From assembly GCA_019915015.1 (NCBI GenBank), contig JAHBBC010000057.1, positions 1-64,000 on the forward strand: a DNA stretch of 64,000 nt, in the 5' to 3' direction. The notes beneath the pieces were generated by a model. That model made no database searches, had not been told where the DNA came from, and saw nothing but the letters and a program-made list of their open reading frames with translations. Origin of the DNA: Auriscalpium vulgare (Eukaryota; Basidiomycota; Agaricomycetes; Russulales; Auriscalpiaceae). The translations under genes and the position numbers were made by a program. Shown piece by piece: positions 33,801-43,100 of this stretch (position 1 is its first letter; each line of letters opens with the position of its first letter).

Positions 33801-35775
33801 GAAAGAGCCCTTTGTGAGTACGAAAGGCAGTTTTCTCCACGTCCTCCGGGGCCATTTCTAACTGAGTAAATCCGGCTAAAGCGTCCAAAGAAGACAAGAC
33901 TTGCGATCCTGAGAGTGAAGAAAGAATTTCAGACTGGCGTGGGATAGGAAATTCGTCGGGAACAGTAACTGCGTTGAGCTTCCGATAGTCTACGCAGAAT
34001 CTTGGCTTGTTATTTCGGTAGACGATGACGACTGGAGCACTCCAAGGGCTAACGGATGGCTCGATGACTCCTTGCTCAAACCACACATTAAGTTGCTCCT
34101 CAATCACTATTCGTTTAGCCGGAGAGCTCCCATACATGGGTACGGCTATAGGAACTTGTCCGTCCTCAGTACGAATATGTACCCGCGATTGATGCTTTCC
34201 CAATCTTCCATCAAATCCGAATGCTCGTTGTCTGCGTCTCAGCATTTCCCAAGCTCGTTCTCTCAGCTCCTCGGGAAGCTGCCCTACGTCAAGGAGCTCT
34301 TCCATGTCCTGGGATGGCCATATGGTTGGGTCAGGCACTTCAGCAGTTTTGGGCCCCCAAATCTCCTCTTCCTGAGGTTCTAGCTCGTCGGCTTCCGTCG
34401 GCTTTTCGGGAGTAGCCCTGACTTCTGCATCTCCTACTTCAGATTGCAGGTCCAAGTTTGCGTGTACTAACTGCTTGAGGACGCTGGCATGATTTGCTAA
34501 GGCTTCGTAGTTTTCGGCGCTCCCGGGCGCGTCTAGGAATTTGGCAGGGTCGACCAGACGTCCTACGACTTCTCCTTTCCGCAGCATCTTAGGATGCGCG
34601 GACGTATTCGCTACGGGAACGTACGGAGACGATTGGTTCAAAAGAGTGTTGGGAACTACAAAGACGGGAGCTTTGGACGAGGCTACCATAGATTTCTCCA
34701 CCATCCAAGTGCGCTCGTCCGTGAAACTAGCAGAGACTGGTACGCGCTTCACCGAATGTGGGGGAATTTTTATGTCACTGGACACCCGCACGTTTCGCGG
34801 ACCTTCCGCGTCCTTTCTCAAGGCTCTGCGCTTCGCCTTGTTCCGACGATGAGCCTTAGCGAGAATGAATCGTGCTAGTGGGGCCCCCAATACCCTTTTA
34901 GCTATCCGAGCTTCTTTCCCATTTGACTCTTGGACTCTTTCCGCTAGAACCTCGTATTTTCGTCCTTCAAAATACACTCGAGTTCCTGATTCCAAGTTTC
35001 GTTCGACGGCCAACTCGTAAGCTTGATGGAAGTCCTCTCCGAGCAGAATAGGCACCGACATGTTCGATACTACGTATGCTTCGACTTCTAGCTGTAGTTC
35101 TCTTCCATCAACCGTGTGTACGAAAATGGGCAACATCACGTATCCATGCAGGGAAGCCTCCTTGGCGGTCAATTGCACGAGCTTCAGCTTTAACCCCTGT
35201 CTCAGGGTTGGCGGATTGACTAGTCGATCATAAGTTGATTTGGAGAGAAGAGAAATGTCTGCGCATGAATCTAATCGTAAATCGTACAATGGTCCAGAGG
35301 GGATCATAATTCGTCCCCTCATGGACACCACTGACACGCCTACTGCTGACATTCCGGGGATAGAAGTGCGCTTCCTCTTTAATTTGATGATCTCCATCTC
35401 AGGCGTCTCGGCTTGTAACACCTCAATTCGTTCCATGAGACTGCCGTCGCTTGGACGTGATCGACCGTGGAGCCTTAATTGAGTGTAATACTCGTCTTCC
35501 ACTTCCTCTACTGAAGGCGAGGGTGTCCGCTCGATTTTCTCGAGGCTTCCTCGAGTGCGTGCTGTCAGCACTTCTCGTGCGGACGGAATTCCCTGCTCAT
35601 TCTCAATGGAATTACTCTCTATCGCTTCACGGTCGGCTTCCGACCATTCGCTCTCATGAGACACGATATAAGTGGAAGAAATAGCTTCCATTAAGTACGC
35701 TTCGAACAAAGTATTATACATGAGTTCATCCTCCGGAGATCTATCAGACTCTAACCCCGCGCTCAAGAGATTCAC
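30832..35775 (-). CDS. Pol polyprotein with chromodomain (copy B)
   Basis: A 1647-codon frame. Domains in order: retropepsin-like protease around 145-260 with LRLDSCADISLLS (Asp169-Ser-Cys instead of the usual Asp-Ser/Thr-Gly); reverse transcriptase ~560-740 with YIDDIVVYS; RNase H ~820-1010 with YTDASGDGLG and VTDHAALQW; integrase with an N-terminal zinc module (HAGAEKLWQL ... CDTCDVC) near 1220-1260 and the D,D,E core (SLDLVTGLPW, VSDRDPRWTSD, HHPQHDGQTEIVNQ) to ~1380; chromodomain ~1585-1638 with VDKIVGHRY and YLIRWEGY. This order and the terminal chromodomain define a chromovirus, whose integrase tail usually guides insertion to marked chromatin. The ATG used here is only the first Met after an insertion; the real frame continues from gag (the second half of the zinc knuckle, HWDREC, lies just upstream at 35810-35827). 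No stop or frameshift is seen within. Confidence 0.93.
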   Translation of the reverse strand: MNLLSAGLESDRSPEDELMYNTLFEAYLMEAISSTYIVSHESEWSEADREAIESNSIENEQGIPSAREVLTARTRGSLEKIERTPSPSVEEVEDEYYTQLRLHGRSRPSDGSLMERIEVLQAETPEMEIIKLKRKRTSIPGMSAVGVSVVSMRGRIMIPSGPLYDLRLDSCADISLLSKSTYDRLVNPPTLRQGLKLKLVQLTAKEASLHGYVMLPIFVHTVDGRELQLEVEAYVVSNMSVPILLGEDFHQAYELAVERNLESGTRVYFEGRKYEVLAERVQESNGKEARIAKRVLGAPLARFILAKAHRRNKAKRRALRKDAEGPRNVRVSSDIKIPPHSVKRVPVSASFTDERTWMVEKSMVASSKAPVFVVPNTLLNQSSPYVPVANTSAHPKMLRKGEVVGRLVDPAKFLDAPGSAENYEALANHASVLKQLVHANLDLQSEVGDAEVRATPEKPTEADELEPQEEEIWGPKTAEVPDPTIWPSQDMEELLDVGQLPEELRERAWEMLRRRQRAFGFDGRLGKHQSRVHIRTEDGQVPIAVPMYGSSPAKRIVIEEQLNVWFEQGVIEPSVSPWSAPVVIVYRNNKPRFCVDYRKLNAVTVPDEFPIPRQSEILSSLSGSQVLSSLDALAGFTQLEMAPEDVEKTAFRTHKGLFQFLRMPFGLRNGPSIFQRVMQEILSPYLWLFCLVYIDDIVVYSRSYEEHIEHLDKVLGAIEKSGITLSPKKCHLFYSSIILLGHKVSRLGLSTHKQKVEAILKMPRPVKVAELRTFLGMAVYFSAFIPHYATLATPLFSLTRKGAAWNWRAEHERAFEEIKKALSRAPVLAHPEMGKPYRLYTDASGDGLGVTLQQVQIMALKDLKGTRTYERVRRAYESGKPVPKLTTTLSSKIIDCDHEGTWGSSFEDTAVQVERVVGYWSRTFKPAERNYSATEREALAAKEGLVKFQPFIEGERILLVTDHAALQWAKTYENNNRRLGAWGTVFSAYAPGLEIIHRPGRVHSNVDPISRLLEAVPVYVTPKDEDSPALTLAKLSESPLKGNSVGELEKSAQLVLTDWNDSLSATPHHCFQVTTRSYKTASKSNDSERAKENSISEEPSSEADARTIRTPESTEHSDLYDRQRVWEIANPPPTIHVHMDKSYLQTFLQGYKADAAFKQRWETTSTSPDSWDAGQRYFKDEKGLLYFRDADFQPRLCVPKSLRASLLLQAHESPFESAHAGAEKLWQLMSGKFFWPSMKKDVQKFCDTCDVCQKIKHRNFTKFGRLIPNPIPRRPYESVSLDLVTGLPWSLESNAVLVTVDRMSKHAQFIPTTTGLTAEGFAKLFVNHVICRFGVPDNIVSDRDPRWTSDFWKGVSKALKTRMSLSSSHHPQHDGQTEIVNQKLEIMLRAYVATDKTSWAEWLPLLEHAYNNLPHSSTGMSPHFVLYGYQPKSSLDFAQAEGAEAAPQDALLNDRSDDFVRLMQYHRESARMALARAQLKQSESYNKGRRELEFKVGDQVLVNPHSLEWVESKGEGIKLVQRAVGPFEIQERINPKVYRLRLPDNYPGSNVLNLEHLRLYRPSDPEFGHRTVLPDTRSDKPASEEYHVDKIVGHRYDKRKKQMLYLIRWEGYSPLYDSWATTTDLRNAPQRLFSYRRDAGLAGPAKQ

Positions 35776-35826
35776 CTCCTTCTTCTTGACGTAAGTCGGC
35801 CAGTGAGGACATTCTCGGTCCCAATG

Positions 35827-36461
35827 ATGTTACGATTCCTTTGAATCGTTGCTTATGTCATCTACATCCAGCATTTTTTCGACCCCATGCAACGATCATC
35901 TGTGTCGCCTTTTTTGGGAATTCACTCCCACGCTATGTCCACTCACATCCACTTGCACTTTCACCTTCCTCTCATTTGCCCGGAATGATTCACATACATT
36001 GCTCCATTTGCAGTATATTTCAGACCATAGAGCACCTACAGAAGCTGCAAAACAGTGATATATTGCAGGGCTTGAACAGCGGTAGCAGAAAGACGATGAC
36101 ATCACTCCGGGTTTTAAACACAATTTAAGACCCCGGAATGACATCATCGCTGACATTATTACACGTGATCATGTTGATATTATGTTGTTTACTCAAAACG
36201 TGCCCCAGCCCAGGGGTCGTAACCTTGCTCCAATGCAGGCTCAAGGCTGGCCAGCAGTGACAACCCCATTTGGTGCTTAGTACCGGTGGCTTGAGAGAGC
36301 ACGCATGTTACCGAAGTGTTTCAGGGATAGTGTTATAGCATTAATCAAGTAGTCTTCATCATTATTTCATGTACTTGCAATTGTACAGAGTTACAGGATC
36401 ATCCAGCCCTGTATTGAGCTTGGAATCGTACTGCCGCGCTAAGCGTCGGCCTACTCCCAGC
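35827..36461. mobile_element. 635 bp insertion splitting the gag-pol zinc knuckle
   Basis: The Gag frame reads CKLCGSKL and then turns into unrelated sequence that stops 22 residues later. 635 bp further on (minus strand), HWDREC followed by PTYVKKKEVNLLSAG resumes. Together the halves make a CX2CX4HX4C zinc knuckle, so the intervening DNA is foreign. It is AT-richer than the element. Near its pol-side end it has a hairpin (CGATTC, loop CTTT, GAATCG), and in the middle an imperfect inverted repeat around 'gatgacatcactccggg' and 'ccccggaatgacatcat' (36095-36150). No target duplication or transposase is seen. It does not look like an intron: no AG precedes the pol-side junction. Confidence 0.7.
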
Positions 36462-39400
36462 AAGTTTACTCCCACAAAGTTTGCACGGTGAAGGAGGTGG
36501 TTTGACGAGGGACTTCGTGCCATCAGCTTTAGGAAAAGGATAACCTCCTTTCGGAGGGGCCCTCTGCCGTTTAACTAGCGTAGCGAATACCTGCGCCGAT
36601 ACGGCAGGGTCAACCTGATCCGGGGCACTTAGAATCTCTTCGTCATCTTCGTTAACGATCGGGAAATCGGTTTCTTCAACTTCATCCCCATTCCCGGATG
36701 CTAGATGGACAGACGCTTGTCCTCTATCATTACGCCCGCGGAATGCTCTAGGACGGAAGGGCCTGGCATTCTCTTCACGCATCGCTTGTCGGACTAACTG
36801 TGGTATCTCTTCTTTCGATACTAAATCGCTGGAATTGCGTGAAGCTGCAATCAGAGCCAAGGCGTTATCCTGAGCCCTTCGAGTAAGATCGTCCGTGCTT
36901 AATGGTAACGGCACATTCAATGTCGTCATCCAACTAGATGGCACGTTGCGAAGGACGATCTGAGCTTCTTCGGGTCCTCCGTTATCCGTGTTCAGTAGAG
37001 CGCGAGCGTACATGATGCGCCTCTGAAGATAATCCTCGGGCATTTCGCGCTCATGTCCCTTCTGGCGGAAGAACATCTCCATGAATTCCATGTTCCGTTC
37101 CAGCTGCCATTGACGTCCTAGAAATACGGATTTGAGTCCGTTCAGCCAATTCAAATGATTGGACATCATGTAGATTTTCATGCGCCGTGACGCCTGAATC
37201 CACCACCGCTTCACCCGCGAGTTGTCTTTTAACTGCGTCCATAGCCAGCGTCCCATAGCCGCGGGAAGCGACTCATTCATCACGGCTAATTCCTGGACGT
37301 CGGCGAAGTAGGCGATAGCGGTATGTTTGTTTCCATCCCAGCTGGGCAAGTGATCAGGCCTCAGTTCTTCCTTTAACCTCGGTCCGAGGTTCAGGTTGCC
37401 TTGAGGAACGTTGGGATAGCCGTACCACTGCCAAGGGTAACCCCACCCTGGAGGCGGCCCTCCGCCTCCACCGGGTGGCCCTCCGGGTGGTCCTCCACCT
37501 CCAGGCGGTCCGTAGGGTCCTCCCGGAGGCATTCCTCCGGGATATCCTGGAAAATTTCCAGGTAACCCTCCTCCAGGTGGTCCGGGTGGTCCTCCGCCAC
37601 CTCCAGGCATTCCAGGATATCCGCCGGGCGGCCCTCCGCCCGGAAATCCTGATGGTCCGCCAGGGGGTCCACCTCCCGATCCTCCTCCTCCTCCTAGTGG
37701 AGGAGGCCATCCAGGAGGTCCTCCTCCGGAAACTCCTCCGCCAGCTGGTTCCGCCGAGTCTTCGTGGTTCGGGTACCTAGCTGAGGGATCTTCAGGAAGC
37801 GGGTCAGGTTTAGAGGGAAACCCGGTTGCCGTGGTGTTCCGGCGAGACGCGAGCGGAAAATTACTGCCCCATGGCGGAGTAAGATTCTGTTGATCTGGTT
37901 TCATCGGCGAATTTCGAGGCCATTCTCCTTTGATGAGAGGTAGCGAACTGGATGGCCCAGTCGGGAATTCATCGCCATTGTCTCTAGCTATACGCTTGTC
38001 CCAAGGTACACGTTCTTCGAAGTTAACCGTGCGTTCCACGCGTGTAGATTGGGCCGTGAAATTATTCAGGTTCGCGCTTCGGATGTGCGGGGGCGTTTGG
38101 CGGTCCGGCAGACCTTGAGAGATAGGCTGCGCTTTTACGCCCATGGCCTCTAGAGAGAACGCTGGCTGGAGCGCAGGTTGGGCGTAAAGGTTGCGCTTGT
38201 GTGGCATACTCGAGATGTTTCCCGCGTCCGCATTATACATCGATGGAGCGAGGTACGTGGCTACTTCTTTGGAGGAAGTATCTACCTCGGGTGTCCGTTG
38301 AACTTGGGTCTGCTCGGCGACATCTTCAAGTTCTGAAGGAAGCGGGTCCGCTCCCGGTATACCCCCGGGAAGTCCCAATCCTTGGGTGATGTCGCCTCTA
38401 GCCATAGAAACCTGAGTGGCCGTACGTACTGGCGTATATGGTAGCACTTGTGACACATACGTTGCCGATGGCTTATTGAATCGCTCGAAGAAATCTCCTG
38501 CTTTACGAAAAGGCGGATGCTCCACATTTTGTAGAGATAATTGCGCGGGTAAAGAAGAACGTGGCCGACTCGAAGCCCCAGTTGCGAAGCTTTCGTACCG
38601 AGTATGCTGTTCCCCGATGATAGTCTCGTCCGCTCTTCCTTTACCCTTATTTCCCTGTCCCGAGGCTTCCTCGGGCTCGTCTCGTATACGAGGTGGGGTT
38701 ATAAGAGTATCCTGTCGAGGAGAGGGCGCTAGATTTCTTGGAGGCGACTGCGATTCCGCCGCTATGACTTCATCAAGGAAATTGTCCGGGAGAGGCCAGA
38801 CTTCATGGGGTAAAGCTTGCGCATTCGTTCGTAGTAAATCCATGATGAACTTGTCCATGCGCTCTCTCAGAGCAGGCCGTTGTAAATACTCTTTAAGAAC
38901 GTCAAGAGTACTTAATCCATGGAGTCGCACTGTCTCGGATTGCGTTGTCGTGGCCGGCGAAGCGATCCTGACCGAACCTACTATTTCCTCTCGAGCTTTT
39001 TCCAAGTGTTTGACCGCTAAGGAGAGTCGGTGTACAAGAATTTCCCAAGCTAAGTCGAGCTCGTTCAATGTGCGGGATCCTCGCAGCGCAACGATTAGAT
39101 GGTTATTATTGTCAATGATAAAGCTCGACCTTGGAGGATCCAGGAGTGCATAGAGTTGCGAAATTAAATCTTGAAGTTCTGCGGCTACTCCAATAGCAGG
39201 CCACAGCGCGTGAGACTTCAACAAATATTGCTCCGATCCTACGGGTAATAGAGGTCCATCTCGTAGAATGTATCGTTGTGACAGCGGAACACTGATCAAG
39301 GCTTCTACTCGCGCTTCTAGAGATGGTTCATACTCGTCGGGAGAAGTGCGAAATTTGGCATAAATGCTGTCCGCAATTTCCGCACGAGATATGTTGTCCA

Positions 39401-39545
39401 GAGTAATATCTTCCTCCGACTGAGGGGCTGCTGGCAAGTGACGTGACTGTGCTCTCACTTCTCCAGCACGCCTGGGAGTGAAAGAATAATCCAAAGTAGC
39501 AGCTCTGGAGGGAGTCTGTAAATGACTCGGGCTGGGCGGCGGCAT
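36462..39545 (-). CDS. Gag polyprotein (copy B)
   Basis: From ATG 39545, ~1028 native residues before the insertion; the frame then runs into the inserted DNA and stops at 36399. The N-terminal ~370 residues are charged and helical and match copy A. Residues ~600-720 are an extreme Pro/Gly tract (repeats of GGPPGG, PGGGG, GYPG). A capsid-like region follows (WDGNKHTAIAYFADVQELA, ...YLQRRIMYARALLNTD), typical of Ty3/Gypsy retrotransposon Gag. The zinc knuckle at the end (CKLCGSK...) is cut by the insertion. Gag packages RNA and assembles particles. Gag and Pol were evidently one continuous frame originally, as the knuckle bridges them. Confidence 0.9.
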
Positions 39546-39622
39546 ACTGCTGCACCCAACTGCAAAGAAAGTTCCTCAGGACCGGTCTTCGTGTCCTACG
39601 AAGTTCCGGATATGTCCACCTT
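39546..39622 (-). promoter_or_regulatory. leader and primer-binding region of copy B
   Basis: The 77 bp between the 5' LTR and the Gag ATG begins (minus strand) AAGGTGGACATATCCGG. A TGG occurs four bases after the terminal CA, where a tRNA primer-binding site is expected. The matching region of copy A reads AAGGTGGACACATCCGG. I did not identify the tRNA. Confidence 0.5.
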
Positions 39623-40238
39623 TGAGACGCCTCTAGCAGGTGAGTCTCGAGATTCGGAGTAGGACGGGCGAGAGACGAGCCCAGGAAGGAACCAAAGGTG
39701 TGTCGTCCTGTCGGTACGGGGCTTCCCCGTGTTGACAGACCTCCTCCGTAGCACGGAAGGAGTGGAGGGCGAGGAGAGATGATCACGCCCGTAGGCGCAA
39801 GGCCCGAGCGGGAGCTCAGTCGTTAGGAGGCTTCCTCCTGGTGACTGGCTCGAGAGAGAGTTGGGTGAGGCGCCGGCGGCCCAAGTGCGTCGCGCGTGTG
39901 TGGTTCTGTGGGCGCACTGATGGCGCTCAAGAAGCTTCACGCGCTCGTGACTTGTCGCGTCGTCGCGTCGTCGGTTCTCGTAGTCGTCTAGCAACTACCT
40001 TACTTGTAGGAGACTTGAAGAGAGAAAATAGGAGACGATGAGACGAGGAGAGGAAAAAAAGAAAAAGAAACACGTTGTATTGATGATGCACGATGCTGTC
40101 AGTACACGACTTATATACTTACAGTCGTCTTCAAACTCCGACTTAATCTAATATATCATACCGTAATCTAATAGCGTCCTGCGTCGAGACTAATGACTTT
40201 CTGCCCGCGTTACCTCTGGGCCTCTTTCTCCCGTCACA
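39623..40238 (-). repeat. 5' LTR of chromovirus copy B
   Basis: 616 bp with TG...CA ends, differing from the 3' LTR at two positions. It contains the TATA-like tatataagtc (minus strand, about 40108-40121) and a downstream pyrimidine-rich stretch, expected to drive the gag-pol transcript leftwards. Confidence 0.93.
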
Positions 40239-40243
40239 GTCCC

Positions 40244-40259
40244 GGGTGATAGCGTATCA
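40244..40259 (+). repeat. 5' LTR of Gypsy-2, right end
   Basis: Sixteen bases ending GCGTATCA complete the LTR that begins TGATAGG at 26423. After four T's, TGGAGCCCACCGCG follows (40263 on), the position and TGG start expected for a tRNA primer-binding site. Confidence 0.65.
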
Positions 40260-40349
40260 TTTTGGAGCCCACCGCGAGGGGTATGGTGATGACAATCGTG
40301 TTCGAGCTTTAAAATCAGCCTCGTAGACGGCACCCAGTCGCTGATCAAC

Positions 40350-41037
40350 ATGGCGCCGAAACCCAAGGTAGCCCACCTCCCAACGCGAACACAGCCGCAG
40401 AGGACCACGAGGGCGGACGCTCGCAATACGTCGCGACAGGCGGCCATAGAGGCAGAAATCGAGGAACCACAAGACGAACAGGGGGAAGTCTCATCGCTAT
40501 CAAGTCTGCCATCAGAAGAAGAGGATCCGCATGGACCGACCCTCAGTAGGGAGATCCGACGCGCCGGAGAGGACCCTAGGTCCCTGATCACAGGAGGGGA
40601 TCGCGTCACGATCGAGTGACTAGAAGGTTTGCTTCTGAATTCTGATGGTGGCGATAGCGACCATCACACACGGCATGATCCGGAGGGGGAATGCTCGAGG
40701 AACGAACGGGTCAGTCCGGGATGGGGACGGGCCGTTTCCTTACAAGATAGGACTTCGCGAAACGTCGCGGAAGCTAGCAACAATCCCCAAGAAGCTCTAT
40801 CAAGCCGCTCGAACCCCAGCAACCCAAAGTCGCCAACACAGTCAGGAATGAGCACACAGCAACAAGGAACAGGAACGGGTGGAGGAGGCGGCGGTGGAGG
40901 CGGCGGCGGCGGTGGAGGAGGGGGAGGCGGCGGACAACAGGTAATACCGCCTCAGCCCAACGTCGCGCCAGTCGCAATGCCTACCCGCGGGGACCGCAAC
41001 GCACCGTCTTTCAATCAGAAAGCCCGCGAGTTACCGC
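40350..41037 (+). pseudogene. Gypsy-2 Gag, N-terminal part
   Basis: The frame starts at ATG 40350 (MAPKPKVAHLPTRTQ), is broken by an in-frame TGA at 40617, and continues in the same frame to the insertion of a solo LTR at 41038. An acidic Ser/Glu-rich head is followed by a run of ~22 Gly encoded by GGN codons (40878-40935), then RGDRNAPSFNQ, the usual lead-in to the retrotransposon Gag core. Distance and orientation from the primer-binding site fit the first gene of the element. The single stop is most simply a nonsense mutation. Confidence 0.75.
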
Positions 41038-42620
41038 TGATACGCCTGATTCCCCGTCGAGCGGGGATTCCACCGCGACTTTTCGGTTTTTCATTTCGAA
41101 CCAAAGTCACGTGACTTTGGTCTCCGGACCGTCGTTTCCGCCGTTTCGGCACAGCCACTTCGGAAAGTTCCGAAGTCACGTGACTTCGGCTCCGAACTTT
41201 CCAGCGCTTCGGCCTCGTTTCCAGTCATCCCGAGGCGCCCGCACGTGGTTCGGTCGAGACCTTTCGGCCCATCAGCAGCAGACACGCCACAAAGTCGCTG
41301 CCAGACCAAGATCAGTGTAGTGAAACGCCCCGTGAGCGTATCTCCGAGATAACCGGCTGTCACCCGGTACTTCCCTGTCCGATTCTCCCCCTCACTTATA
41401 GCGTTCCCGATTGATCCCTTCTATCGTCCCGACCTTTCCGAGCCGAGGCGAACCGAGCCCGAAGCCATGGCTACCTTCCTAGCCACTTCGGAAGATCGTC
41501 CGCCACTCGCTGCGACTTCGGCTCGCGGGTATACGTTTGGCGCGCCTTGTACCGCTGAGGCGCGTCTCCACAATATCGTTCGTACTTCATCCTTCTGTAT
41601 ATCACATCGTAGCGACAGCGCTGATCGTTTGTTTGGTATCCATCGTTCTCGTTCCCCATGAGAGCTCTCTATCGCTACATATGCTCGTTCCGACCCACCT
41701 CGACTTGCGACACATGATCTTTATCCACTTCGCTCGTGTTTCGTCTCTGTACGCACCTACCTATGTTCGTTTCCGTACGATACGGTCTCGCACTCGTTGT
41801 AGCTTAAATACGACTCGATAGCACACCGAATAACAAGTTACTTTCCCCCCCATAGTCAGCATCTCGAAAGAGACGTTGCAAACCGCCCGCATCGACAGCT
41901 CTTACTGTCGTTGTACCCCTCGTCCTCCTTATCGCCCGTAACCTCACTTTTGACTACGCCGCACGCCGCAATACGCTCGCCTTCGACTTCGCTTTCGACC
42001 TTCGCCTTTCGCACCACGTACCCCAACCTCGCTTTCCGAACCTCGCTTTCCGAACCTCGCCTTCCGAACCTCGTCTCCCGAACCTCGCCTCTCGAACATC
42101 GACGACCGAACCTCGCCTCTCGAACACCGCCATCGACAGACCTTCATCCACTTTGATATCACCTTCGAGGCCTCCTCAAGTTCAGGCCCACGACGAACGC
42201 GTTCCCCATTACACATAACTTCGTCCTCAATCCGAAGTTGTCCGAAGTCACCCAACTACCCATCGCACCGATCAACGTATAAAGCCGAACTTCGTGTTAC
42301 GTCGATCTCTCTCTCCCTCCCTCCATCGTCATTCCGCGTTCCTCCGCGTCCAACTTCGGAGCTCGCTCGTCGCGACTTCGTTTGTTCGTCACTTCGGTGA
42401 CTCGTACGCTCACTCCTTCACGTCTCCTGGTCCGGCGCACACGCCGAACCCTCATTCCGATCCGAATCCTCGTTACGACCACGATCCACGTATCGGTGGA
42501 GTCACTTCGCGAACCTTTGGGAACGTGACGACTCGCTCGCACAACAACGCGGTACCACTGACAGCGCTCTAGGGATAGGAAACTACCCATATCCGCCCTA
42601 CTACCGTCTGGTGCCCATCA
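41038..42620 (+). repeat. 1583 bp solo LTR (third family) inside Gypsy-2 gag
   Basis: Starts TGATACGCC and ends GCCCATCA (TGAT/ATCA inverted ends) and is flanked by the 4 bp duplication CCGC (41034-41037 and 42621-42624). Removing it restores the Gag frame exactly (ELP then RYFDELN). Inside are two 20 bp perfect palindromes centred on TCACGTGA (41101-41120 and 41170-41189), a Cys-poor pyrimidine-rich stretch with 14-15 bp tandem units (42010-42125), and a TATAAAG box at 42278-42284 followed by CT-rich sequence. No gene is present. LTR-LTR recombination that removed the internal part is the usual origin. Confidence 0.8.
42010..42125. repeat. CCGAACCTCG minisatellite
   Basis: Six to seven degenerate units of 14-16 bp containing 'gaacctcgc', separated by 'tttcc', 'cttcc' or 'ctctc', inside the solo LTR and upstream of its TATA box. 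Confidence 0.75.
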
Positions 42621-43100
42621 CCGCGTTACTTCGACGAGCTGAACCACCTTTTTGCCCGGGCTCAACTAGCGGATGATACGGCGAAGAAGGGCCACGCAGT
42701 GCGTTACCTAGACGTCGCAACGGCTGAGGAGTGGGAAGCGAGGCCGGAGTTTAAGGATCCCACCAAGACCTACCAAGACTTTCAGGACGCCATTGTTAAA
42801 CTATACCCGGGAGCCGATGAGGACCGCAAGTATACCATCGCGGACATGGACGCGCTCGTAGGCAGTCGGTACCGTCTGGGCATTGCGTCCGGCGGCGAGC
42901 TCAGCGAATTCTATCGGCAGTTCTTCGCGATCACCGACTTCCTGGTTAAGAAAAGCAGGATCTCGACCCGTGAGCGCGATATCGCGTTCCTTCGCGCTTT
43001 CCAGGACAGCCTCATGAACAGGGTGGCGACGAGACTGCAGATCAAATTGCCGGACCACGATAAAGAAACACCGTACCCCATGGCCGGGCCGACGTACTAG
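42621..43100 (+). pseudogene. Gypsy-2 Gag, capsid-like part
   Basis: Resumes Gag after the solo LTR (RYFDELNHLFARAQ, DDTAKKGHAVRYLDV, EEWEARPEF ... LSEFYRQFFAITDFL). This is a typical retrotransposon Gag core, ~150 residues. At ~43082-43100 the frame is lost: five extra bases (ggccggg region) turn it to a TAG stop, while the next frame continues coding (DVLEAGEYELRG). Confidence 0.8.

Larger units (their letters stand above)
27059..40243 (-). mobile_element. nearly complete Ty3/Gypsy chromovirus, copy B (13.2 kb)
   Basis: The element proper is 27064-40238, 13175 bp, on the minus strand, flanked by the 5 bp target duplication GTCCC (27059-27063 and 40239-40243). Two 616 bp LTRs start TGTGACGG and end GCGTCTCA in element orientation and differ at only two positions that I could find. 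Order: 5' LTR, gag, pol (protease, reverse transcriptase, RNase H, integrase, chromodomain), a third ORF, 3' LTR. The gag-pol frame is broken by a 635 bp insertion. The near-identical LTRs mean recent insertion. It sits inside the 5' LTR of Gypsy-2, which itself sits inside a relative of this element. Confidence 0.93.

Noticed and set aside
35827..36461. The gag-pol interruption as a spliced intron
   Set aside because: A GTAAAC donor-like word exists on the gag side, but no AG acceptor lies at the pol-side junction that would restore the zinc knuckle.
37475..37780. Leu/Val-rich plus-strand frame resembling a membrane protein
   Set aside because: Antisense of the Pro/Gly tract of Gag; the hydrophobic look comes from reversed CCN/GGN codons.
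38416..39153. A 245-codon plus-strand frame
   Set aside because: It is the antisense of the Gag coding region of copy B; the sense frame is conserved in copy A.
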